7,180 nt of DNA from Peptococcaceae bacterium (lineage in GTDB: Bacteria; Bacillota; DSM-521; Neomoorellales; Neomoorellaceae), in contig DOLC01000040.1 of assembly GCA_003509545.1 (NCBI GenBank), positions 1 through 7,180 of the forward strand. The letters run 5' to 3'. Numbering within the stretch: position 1 is the stretch's first letter; the number at the start of each line of letters is the position of its first letter. The notes beneath the pieces were generated by a model. That model ran no database searches. It saw only the letters and a list, made by a program, of their open reading frames with translations, and had not been told where the DNA came from. A program made the position numbers and the translations under genes. Below, in pieces: positions 1 to 5,840 of the stretch.

Positions 1-17
1 GGTCACCGCCAGAAAGC

Positions 18-278
18 TTATTTTTTTATAAGGCCGGGGTAACACTCCGGGGGCTCACCTCCCCTCCAAACAAATGGCGGCCGGCTCTTTTCATCCTTAT
101 GCCGGTGCAGCACCGGCGGCATGGAGGTCTTGGTGGTGAGGAGGCCCGTGGCGAACTTGATGTAGCCTCCCTGGTCTTCGAAAAACGTGTCGTAAGGGAA
201 AAAATCGGTGATTAGCACTGAACGAGGGATTTTAGGACGCTTAATTAAGAACAGAAAATAAAATTCGGCGGAAAACAA
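18..278 (-). pseudogene. Possible small gene or gene remnant, unrecognised
   Basis: I do not recognise this reading frame. It is open for 86 codons from a TTG at 278 to a TAA at 18-20. Its middle part, roughly 195-100, has codons ending almost entirely in G or C (for example the stretch encoding GGYIKFATGLLTTKTSMPPV), as the real genes nearby do, and a natural amino-acid mix. The first ~20 codons are AT-rich and hydrophobic and look non-coding. No believable ribosome binding site sits before the TTG: an AAAGGG abuts it with no spacing. No signal peptide or known motif is evident. A competing + strand frame is open from base 3 to a stop at 213-215, with less biased codons. The simplest reading is a decayed or truncated minus-strand gene whose 5' part is lost. 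It could also be chance. Confidence 0.3.
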
Positions 279-291
279 CCCTTTACTACGT

Positions 292-321
292 TTGCCTAAA
301 GAAGGGAAAAGGGGTTATAAA
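292..321 (+). promoter_or_regulatory. Sigma-A-type promoter of the ctsR operon
   Basis: A -35 element TTGCCT (292-297) and a -10 element TATAAA (316-321) are separated by 18 bases, matching the TTGACA/TATAAT consensus at 4 of 6 and 5 of 6 positions. Transcription would start near 328, just before the CtsR-like repeats, so a bound repressor would block initiation or escape. The TTG that opens the longest ctsR reading frame lies inside the -35 element, which argues against it as the translation start. Confidence 0.6.
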
Positions 322-332
322 TTAAAGGGAAA

Positions 333-355
333 AGTCAAGAATAATCAAAGTCAAA
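333..355 (+). promoter_or_regulatory. CtsR operator (tandem heptads)
   Basis: The known CtsR box is two direct heptads, RGTCAAA-NAN-RGTCAAA. Here AGTCAAG (333-339), spacer AAT, and AATCAAA (343-349) fit at 6 of 7 positions in each heptad with exactly the expected 3-base spacer. A third, perfect heptad AGTCAAA (349-355) overlaps the second by one base. The site lies just downstream of the predicted transcription start, as expected for autorepression of the ctsR operon. That CtsR binds here is inferred from motif and position. Confidence 0.7.
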
Positions 356-390
356 CAAGGCCCAACGGTCTGACGGATTATAGAATTACA

Positions 391-400
391 GGGAGGGTGG
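391..400 (+). promoter_or_regulatory. Ribosome binding site deciding the ctsR start
   Basis: The purine-rich GGGAGGGTGG ends 8 bases before the GTG at 409, a good Shine-Dalgarno distance. The other in-frame GTG at 397 lies inside this sequence, and the TTG at 292 lies in the promoter, so 409 is the best-supported start. Confidence 0.5.
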
Positions 401-408
401 ACGCCAAA

Positions 409-897
409 GTGGGGTTTCCGGATGGCAAGACTTTAGCCGACCGGATTGAGGAATACTTGAAATGGTTGTTGAGTTCTACGCCGGAGGGCGTGATCGAGGT
501 CCAGCGCCAGGAACTGGCCAAGGTTTTTGCCTGTGTTCCTTCCCAGATAACTTACGTGTTGGGCACCCGCTTCACCGTCCAAAGGGGGTACCTGGTGGAA
601 AGCCGGCGGGGAGGGGGCGGCTATGTCCGGATCGCACGGCTGCCCCTGAAGGACCGGCGCCAGCTGAAACAGTGGATTGAAGAACTAATCGGCGACGAAG
701 TTTCCCAGGAAGCCGGCCAGGGTATCATTAACCGCCTCCACCAGGAGGGCTTCCTGACCGACCGGGAGAGGATGCTGCTGGAGGCCGTAATGGGCAGCCA
801 TGCCCTGCCTATAGACGATTTGGTGGAGAGGAACCGGGTGCGGAGCGCCATCTTGCGGGCGGTCCTGCTGACTTTGATGCGGAGTGATTTCTGTTAA
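409..897 (+). CDS. ctsR: CtsR, transcriptional repressor of class III heat-shock genes
   Basis: CtsR is a DNA-binding repressor that shuts off clp genes at normal temperature and is inactivated on stress, partly through McsB. With the GTG at 409 the protein is 162 residues, close to the usual ~155. The winged helix-turn-helix occupies about residues 30-75 and includes CVPSQITYVLGTRFT. It is followed by the hallmark wing SRRGGGGYVRI (tetraglycine at 68-71), the loop the family uses for operator contact and heat sensing. The arginine just before the glycines corresponds to the one reported as a McsB target in Bacillus/Geobacillus. The C-terminal half is the helical CtsR-specific domain (LTDRERMLLEAV). 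The reading frame extends upstream to 292, but that part holds the promoter and operator and is not CtsR-like. It ends 17 bases before mcsA. An ATG at 422 is out of frame (see findings). Confidence 0.93.
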   Translation: MGFPDGKTLADRIEEYLKWLLSSTPEGVIEVQRQELAKVFACVPSQITYVLGTRFTVQRGYLVESRRGGGGYVRIARLPLKDRRQLKQWIEELIGDEVSQEAGQGIINRLHQEGFLTDRERMLLEAVMGSHALPIDDLVERNRVRSAILRAVLLTLMRSDFC

Positions 898-914
898 CAA
901 AGGGGGTGGCGTCC

Positions 915-1409
915 GTGTTGTGCGAGCGCTGCCAGCAGAAGCCGGCCAGCGTGCATTTTACCCAAATAGTCAACAACCAGAAGACCGAACTGAATCTTTG
1001 CCCTGATTGTGCCAGGGAACTGGAAGGTCAATGGAATTTTTCCCTGCCCAAGTTCTTTGCCAGTCTGTTGAATTACGAACCCGGTTTGGGGTTGGAGGTG
1101 GCCGGTGTTCCCACCCGGTGCAGCGAGTGCGGGCTGACCTTTACCCAATTCCAGCAGGGCGGATTCCTGGGCTGCCCCGAGTGCTACCATGCTTTCGCGG
1201 CCCGCCTGGATCCCCTGCTCCGGCGCCTCCACGGCAGCACCCAGCACCGGGGGAAGGTGCCGCGCCGGGCGGGGGGCAACTTGCGCATCCAGCGGGAGAT
1301 AGACCGGCTTCGCCGTGAGCTCCAGGAGCTGGTGGCCCAGGAAGCCTTTGAACGGGCGGCAGAAGTGCGGGACCGTATTCGGCAATTGGAAGCCCAGCTA
1401 GAAAGGTAG
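915..1409 (+). CDS. mcsA: McsA, zinc-binding activator of the McsB arginine kinase
   Basis: McsA is the cytosolic partner that activates McsB and helps deliver it to CtsR and substrates. Four Cys-X2-Cys pairs are visible at residues 3/6, 29/32, 69/72 and 87/90, typical of its two zinc-binding modules. The C-terminus (about 129-162) is a UVR coiled-coil motif containing FERAAEVRDRI. The UvrB/UvrC family and the ClpC middle domain share this motif. The length is 164 residues; Bacillus McsA is somewhat longer. The GTG at 915 is preferred because GGGGGTGG (902-909) lies 5 bases upstream and the resulting MLCERC beginning matches the family's usual MxCxxC. An alternative GTG at 906 lies within that ribosome binding site. 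The gene sits 17 bases after ctsR and 8 bases before mcsB, so it is co-transcribed. Confidence 0.93.
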   Translation: MLCERCQQKPASVHFTQIVNNQKTELNLCPDCARELEGQWNFSLPKFFASLLNYEPGLGLEVAGVPTRCSECGLTFTQFQQGGFLGCPECYHAFAARLDPLLRRLHGSTQHRGKVPRRAGGNLRIQREIDRLRRELQELVAQEAFERAAEVRDRIRQLEAQLER

Positions 1410-1417
1410 GTTTGCCT

Positions 1418-2470
1418 ATGGGGATGAACCTGGAAGGCCTGAGCAAGTGGATGGAGGGGTCGGGACCCCATGCCGATATTATCATTTCCAGCCGGATACG
1501 CCTGGCCCGGAATTTAAAGGGCCTGCCCTTCCCGCCCTTCATGGATGAGGACCAGGCAGCCAGGGTAGTGCAGATGGTGGGCCGGGCCGTGCGTAGCCCG
1601 GCCGTGGAGGCCGCGGCCGGCCGCCTGCACCTGCAGAGGCTCAGGGAATTGCCTCCCCTGGCGCGACAAATACTAGTGGAAAAACACCTTATCAGCCCCC
1701 AATTGGCCGAAGTCGATGGGGAAAAGGCGGTAGTCGTCAGGGATGACGAAGCAGTAAGCATCATGGTCAACGAAGAGGACCATTTGCGGATCCAGTGCCT
1801 CCTGCCGGCCCTTATGCTGCACGAGGGGTGGCGGCTGGCCACCGCCCTCGACGATGCCCTGGAAGAAGAACTTGATTATGCCTTCGACCAGGCCAAAGGT
1901 TACCTCACCACTTGCCCTACCAACGCCGGCACGGGTTTGAGGGCGTCGGTCATGGTCCACCTGCCTGCCCTGGTTATCAGCCGGCAGGCCGGGCAGCTCC
2001 TTTCGGCCCTGACCAAGGTGGGAGTGGCCGTGCGCGGCCTTTACGGCGAGGGCACGGAAGCCTTGGGAAACCTGTTCCAGATCTCCAATCAGATAACCCT
2101 GGGCCGCTCGGAGGAGGAGCTCATCAGCAGCCTTTCCGGTGTGGCCGTGCAGCTGGCGGACCAGGAGAGGGCGGCGCGGGAGCACCTGTACAAGGAGAAC
2201 CGCTGGCAGCTGGAGGACCGGGTGGGCCGGGCTTACGGGATCCTGTCCCACGCGCGGGTCCTCAGCAGCCAGGAAGCCCTGCAGCTCATTTCCGACGTCC
2301 GCCTGGGTGTGGACATGAGGATTATCCGGGGTATCGACCAGCGGGTGTTGAACCAGTTGACCTTTATGATCCAGCCGGCTTTTCTGCAGCATCTGGCCGG
2401 GAAAGAAATGTCTTCCTTTGAGCGGGATGTGCAGAGGGCCAGGCTGGTGCGGGAGAAGCTCCAGGGTTAG
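1418..2470 (+). CDS. mcsB: McsB, protein-arginine kinase
   Basis: McsB transfers phosphate from ATP to arginine side chains. It inactivates CtsR and marks misfolded proteins for ClpC-ClpP. The 350-residue protein has the phosphagen-kinase-like catalytic domain: SSRIRLARN (24-32, nucleotide binding), NEEDHLRIQ (118-126, catalytic acids), CPTNAGTGLRAS (166-177, with the conserved cysteine 166) and RGLYGEGTEALGN (206-218). The C-terminal helical domain carries RDVQRA (336-341), which fits the RDxxRA phosphoarginine-sensing motif reported for McsB. All expected active-site residues appear present, so the kinase should be functional. The ATG at 1418 is preferred over the in-frame TTG at 1412 because AAAGGTAGG (1402-1410) is 7 bases upstream. 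The start is 8 bases from the mcsA stop, suggesting translational coupling. Confidence 0.95.
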   Translation: MGMNLEGLSKWMEGSGPHADIIISSRIRLARNLKGLPFPPFMDEDQAARVVQMVGRAVRSPAVEAAAGRLHLQRLRELPPLARQILVEKHLISPQLAEVDGEKAVVVRDDEAVSIMVNEEDHLRIQCLLPALMLHEGWRLATALDDALEEELDYAFDQAKGYLTTCPTNAGTGLRASVMVHLPALVISRQAGQLLSALTKVGVAVRGLYGEGTEALGNLFQISNQITLGRSEEELISSLSGVAVQLADQERAAREHLYKENRWQLEDRVGRAYGILSHARVLSSQEALQLISDVRLGVDMRIIRGIDQRVLNQLTFMIQPAFLQHLAGKEMSSFERDVQRARLVREKLQG

Positions 2471-2539
2471 GGAGTTTCAAAGGCGTTCGCTTCTTCTTGT
2501 CGCTTAATTTAATTTGGGATGAACGGGAGGTAGATAATT

Positions 2540-5056
2540 ATGGCCTTGCGTTTTACGGAGAGGGCGCACCGGGTCCTGCGCCTGGCCCAGGAAGAGGCCC
2601 GGCACCTCAACCACCCCGCCGTGGGCACGGAGCACCTTCTGCTGGGCCTGTTAAGGGACGGCGACAGCGTGGCGGCGCGGGCTTTGATGTCCTTGGGCGT
2701 TAATCTGAAGGCCGTCAGGTCTGAAATAAGGAAAATCATGCGGCCCGGGGAAGGCCCTCCTGCGGGAGAGCTGGGGCTCACCCCCAGGGCCAAGCGGGTG
2801 CTGGAGCTGGCCCAGGAGGAGGCCAGGAGGCAAGGGGTTAATTATGTGGGCACCGAACATATTCTTCTAGGCCTTATGGAAGAAGGCGAGGGGCTGGCCG
2901 CCCAGGTTTTAAATAACCTTAAGTTGGACCCCGATAGGGTGCGCCAGCAGATTATGTCCTTTCTGGGCGGCGGACAGCAGCCCCAAGGTCCCTGGACTTT
3001 CTTCTTCGGCAACGTACCCTTTGGCATGGGCGGAACGGGCATGCCCGGTTTTCAGGCCGGACCCGGGGTTCCGGGCGTGAAGGCCAGGGGGCGGCAGGGC
3101 ACCAATACGCCGGTCCTGGACCAGTTCAGCCGTGATCTGACGGCCTTGGCCCAGGAAGGCAAGCTGGACCCTGTAGTGGGCCGGGAGAAGGAGATTGAAA
3201 GGGTAGTACAAATTTTGAGCCGCCGTACCAAAAACAACCCCGTACTCATAGGCGATCCCGGTGTGGGCAAGACGGCTATTGTAGAGGGTTTGGCCCAGCG
3301 TATAATCCAGGGCCAGGTTCCGGAGATCCTGCGGGGTAAGAGGGTGGTGGCCCTGGACATGTCGGGCATGGTGGCCGGCACCAAGTACCGGGGCGAGTTC
3401 GAGGAGCGCTTTAGGCGCGTGCTGGAAGAGATACGCGCTGCCGGTAACATAATCCTTTTCATCGACGAATTGCATACCCTCATCGGTGCCGGCGCGGCGG
3501 AAGGGGCCATTGACGCGGCCAATATTTTAAAGCCGGCCCTGGCCCGGGGTGAAATACAGACCATCGGAGCAACTACCATTGATGAATACCGCAAACACAT
3601 TGAGAAGGATGCGGCCCTGGAGCGGCGGTTCCAGCCGGTGATGGTGGAAGAGCCTACGGTGGAAGAAACCGTGGAGATCCTTAAAGGGCTCCGGGACCGG
3701 TATGAAGCCCATCACCGCGTAAAGATCCTCGATGAGGCCCTGGAAGCGGCGGCGAAACTGTCCGACCGTTATATTACCGACCGTTACTTGCCGGATAAAG
3801 CCATCGACCTCATAGATGAAGCAGCCTCCCGGGTGCGGCTGGCCCTTTACACGGCTCCGAAGGATCTAAAGGAACTGGAGGCCCGCTTGGAAGAGATCCA
3901 GAAGGAAAAGGAGGCCGCCGTCCACGCCCAGGAATTCGAAAAGGCGGCCCAGCTGAGGGACCAGGAGCGGGCCTTGCGGGAAGAGCTGGAGGCGAAGAAG
4001 GCCACCTGGGAGAAGGAGAAGGGTCTGGAGAAGTCTACCGTTACGGCCGAGGATATCGCTTATATAGTATCCAGCTGGACGGGCATTCCGGTAGCCCAGC
4101 TGGCCCAGGAGGAAACCGAGCGCCTCCTGCGGCTGGAAGAGATACTCCATCAGCGGGTGATCGGTCAGGACGAGGCGGTGCGGGCCGTGGCCCGAGCCAT
4201 ACGCCGCGCCAGGGCGGGGCTTAAAGATCCGAAGCGGCCCATCGGCTCCTTCATCTTCCTGGGCCCCACCGGCGTGGGCAAGACGGAGCTGGCCCGGGCC
4301 CTGGCGGAGGCCCTCTTCGGGGACGAGGAGGCCATGATTCGGCTGGATATGTCCGAGTACCAAGAGAAGCACACCGTGTCGCGGATGATCGGTGCTCCTC
4401 CGGGCTATGTGGGATACGAAGAGGCCGGCCAGCTCACCGAGGCGGTTCGCCGGCGTCCCTACAGCGTGGTGCTCTTTGACGAGGTGGAAAAGGCCCATCC
4501 GGAGGTGTTCAACGTCCTCCTCCAAGTGCTGGAAGACGGCCGCCTTACGGACGGTAAGGGTCGCACGGTGGACTTCCGTAACACGGTAATAATTATGACT
4601 TCCAACGTAGGCGCCTCCACCATCAAACGCGAGAGCCTGGGCTTCAAGGCCGGTGCCGTTCAGGTGGCCGCCGATTCCTACGAGGAGATGAAGAAGCGCA
4701 TCATGGAGGAGCTGCGCCGGACTTTCCGGCCCGAGTTCTTGAACCGGATCGATGAGATCATCGTGTTCCATGCCCTGGGGCGGGAAGACATCAAGAAGAT
4801 CATCGATCTCATGGTGGTAGAGCTCAACCGGCGCCTTAAGGACAGCGGCTTGGAGGTGGAGGTGACGGACGAAGCCAAGGAAATCCTGCTCAAGGAGGGC
4901 TTCGACGAGGCCTACGGAGCCAGACCCCTGCGGCGAGCCATCCAGACCCTTATAGAAGATCCGCTTTCGGATGAAATACTCCAGGACAAGTTCGGCCCTG
5001 GTGATAAAGTAGTAGCCGTGGCGGAAGAGGGCAAGATTGTGTTGAAGAAGGCTTAG
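2540..5056 (+). CDS. clpC: ClpC, AAA+ unfoldase of the ClpCP protease
   Basis: ClpC is a hexameric ATPase that unfolds proteins, including phosphoarginine-marked ones, and feeds them to ClpP. Its 838 residues contain two Clp N repeats (about 1-143), a Gly/Pro-rich linker (144-190), and AAA+ domain 1 with Walker A GDPGVGKT (238-245), pore loop KYRG (282-285) and Walker B ILFIDE (305-310). A middle domain with a UVR-type coiled coil follows (about 445-490, EFEKAAQLRD), the region that binds adaptors such as MecA. AAA+ domain 2 has Walker A GPTGVGKT (575-582), pore loop GYVG (622-625) and Walker B VVLFDE (643-648). LGF (700-702) matches the ClpP-docking tripeptide. GGGAGGT (2525-2531) lies 8 bases before the ATG. 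The 69-base gap after mcsB shows no terminator, so it belongs to the operon. The linker is longer than in Bacillus ClpC. Confidence 0.97.
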   Translation: MALRFTERAHRVLRLAQEEARHLNHPAVGTEHLLLGLLRDGDSVAARALMSLGVNLKAVRSEIRKIMRPGEGPPAGELGLTPRAKRVLELAQEEARRQGVNYVGTEHILLGLMEEGEGLAAQVLNNLKLDPDRVRQQIMSFLGGGQQPQGPWTFFFGNVPFGMGGTGMPGFQAGPGVPGVKARGRQGTNTPVLDQFSRDLTALAQEGKLDPVVGREKEIERVVQILSRRTKNNPVLIGDPGVGKTAIVEGLAQRIIQGQVPEILRGKRVVALDMSGMVAGTKYRGEFEERFRRVLEEIRAAGNIILFIDELHTLIGAGAAEGAIDAANILKPALARGEIQTIGATTIDEYRKHIEKDAALERRFQPVMVEEPTVEETVEILKGLRDRYEAHHRVKILDEALEAAAKLSDRYITDRYLPDKAIDLIDEAASRVRLALYTAPKDLKELEARLEEIQKEKEAAVHAQEFEKAAQLRDQERALREELEAKKATWEKEKGLEKSTVTAEDIAYIVSSWTGIPVAQLAQEETERLLRLEEILHQRVIGQDEAVRAVARAIRRARAGLKDPKRPIGSFIFLGPTGVGKTELARALAEALFGDEEAMIRLDMSEYQEKHTVSRMIGAPPGYVGYEEAGQLTEAVRRRPYSVVLFDEVEKAHPEVFNVLLQVLEDGRLTDGKGRTVDFRNTVIIMTSNVGASTIKRESLGFKAGAVQVAADSYEEMKKRIMEELRRTFRPEFLNRIDEIIVFHALGREDIKKIIDLMVVELNRRLKDSGLEVEVTDEAKEILLKEGFDEAYGARPLRRAIQTLIEDPLSDEILQDKFGPGDKVVAVAEEGKIVLKKA

Positions 5057-5070
5057 CCTTAGGGTTCAAA

Positions 5071-5121
5071 TTAGGGCAGGGCAGGATGGTTATTCCTAAT
5101 CCAGCCCTGCCTTAACTTTTT
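5071..5121 (+). terminator. Rho-independent terminator of the clpC operon, possibly bidirectional
   Basis: TTAGGGCAGGGC (5071-5082) pairs with GCCCTGCCTTAA (5104-5115) as a 12-bp stem with one G-U wobble. Inside the 21-base loop, GGAT (5084-5087) can pair with ATCC (5099-5102). TTTTT (5117-5121) follows on the + strand, 15 bases after the clpC stop, so it ends the heat-shock operon. On the minus strand the same stem follows the hrb stop by about 14 bases, but only a short TTT follows the hairpin there. It may terminate hrb too, less strongly. Confidence 0.85.
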
Positions 5122-5129
5122 AACCTACT

Positions 5130-5822
5130 TTAGGTAATCTGCTCAAAGGCTTCTTTACCGGCATTACAGATAGGACAGGTCCAGTCTGCCGGCAGCTTTT
5201 CAAAGGGGGTACCGGGCTCAATACCGCGCTCCGGGTCGCCTTTAGCAGGATCGTAAATGTAGTTGCAGATGCTGCACCGGTACTTAGGGGCTGCGGCAGC
5301 AGTAACCGTTTCAGGAGTTGCAGGTATGAACGTGGGCGCTGCTTTAGGAGTAGTGCCGCGCTTGACCTGGTGATAGTAAGCATAAGTCATGGGTTCGCCT
5401 GGGCGAAGCACTGCCGCATCAGTTAAGGTGCCGATGAAAATAGTATGGGTATTGACCTCGATGCTTTGGCTCACTTTAGCTTCCAGGTAGGCCAGGGTGT
5501 GATCGGTTAAGTACGGCAGGCCGCTGGGGCTTAGTTTATAAGGGATACCGGAAAATTTGTCTACTTCCCGGCCGGACTTGAAACCAAACTGGCCGATGAG
5601 GGATAGAGGGGCATCCTGGGCCAGCACAGATACAGCAAAGATTTGGCTGGACTGGATGAATTCATGGGTGAGGTTTTGCTTGTTTATACTGATGGCTACC
5701 GTGGGCGGCTCGGAGGAAATTTGAAAAACCGTATTGGCGATCTGTCCGTTAAAACGCTCGCCCTGCTTGCTGGTGACCACATAGACTCCGTAGGATAGGC
5801 GGTGCAAAGCTTTAACATCCAT
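5130..5822 (-). CDS. hrb: High-molecular-weight rubredoxin (flavin reductase-rubredoxin fusion)
   Basis: This 230-residue cytosolic protein is an electron carrier that takes electrons from NAD(P)H through a bound flavin and passes them through its iron centre to FprA. Residues 1 to about 155 form an FMN-binding flavin reductase-like domain (SYGVYVVTS, NGQIANTVFQIS, ISINKQNLTHEFI). An Ala/Pro/Thr-rich linker follows (about 156-180), then a rubredoxin domain (181-230) with both iron-binding pairs, CSIC (183/186) and CPIC (216/219), plus the usual DPAKGDPERGI and LPADWTCP. It strongly resembles, from memory, the Moorella thermoacetica Hrb shown to work with FprA in NO reduction. AAGGAGGAA overlaps the fprA stop and lies 9 bases before this ATG, so the two genes are coupled. 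It is convergent to clpC across a terminator. Confidence 0.93.
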   Translation of the reverse strand: MDVKALHRLSYGVYVVTSKQGERFNGQIANTVFQISSEPPTVAISINKQNLTHEFIQSSQIFAVSVLAQDAPLSLIGQFGFKSGREVDKFSGIPYKLSPSGLPYLTDHTLAYLEAKVSQSIEVNTHTIFIGTLTDAAVLRPGEPMTYAYYHQVKRGTTPKAAPTFIPATPETVTAAAAPKYRCSICNYIYDPAKGDPERGIEPGTPFEKLPADWTCPICNAGKEAFEQIT

Positions 5823-5840
5823 GAAGGTATGTTCCTCCTT

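Noticed and set aside
212..220. TTAGCACTG resembles the left arm of a CIRCE (HrcA) element
   Set aside because: The required right arm GAGTGCTAA is absent after the 9-base spacer, so it is only a chance half-site.
422..436. Programmed frameshift signal (CTTTAG, similar to the prfB CTT-TGA site) at the ctsR start
   Set aside because: Entering the ctsR frame would need a -1 shift, while the prfB-type site gives +1, and no -1 slippery heptamer is present.
2471..2539. Internal promoter before clpC (TTTAAT at 2508-2513)
   Set aside because: The -10-like element has no acceptable -35 at 16-18 bases, and no CtsR heptads are present, so read-through from the ctsR promoter is simpler.
3758..3788. 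Short direct repeat GACCGTTA in clpC
   Set aside because: It encodes the conserved SDRYITDRYLPDK motif of ClpC and reflects protein sequence, not a DNA repeat element.
3866..4771. Long minus-strand open frame (301 codons) opposite clpC
   Set aside because: It is antisense to a strongly conserved clpC region, lacks a ribosome binding site and recognisable domains, and is expected from GC-rich codon bias.
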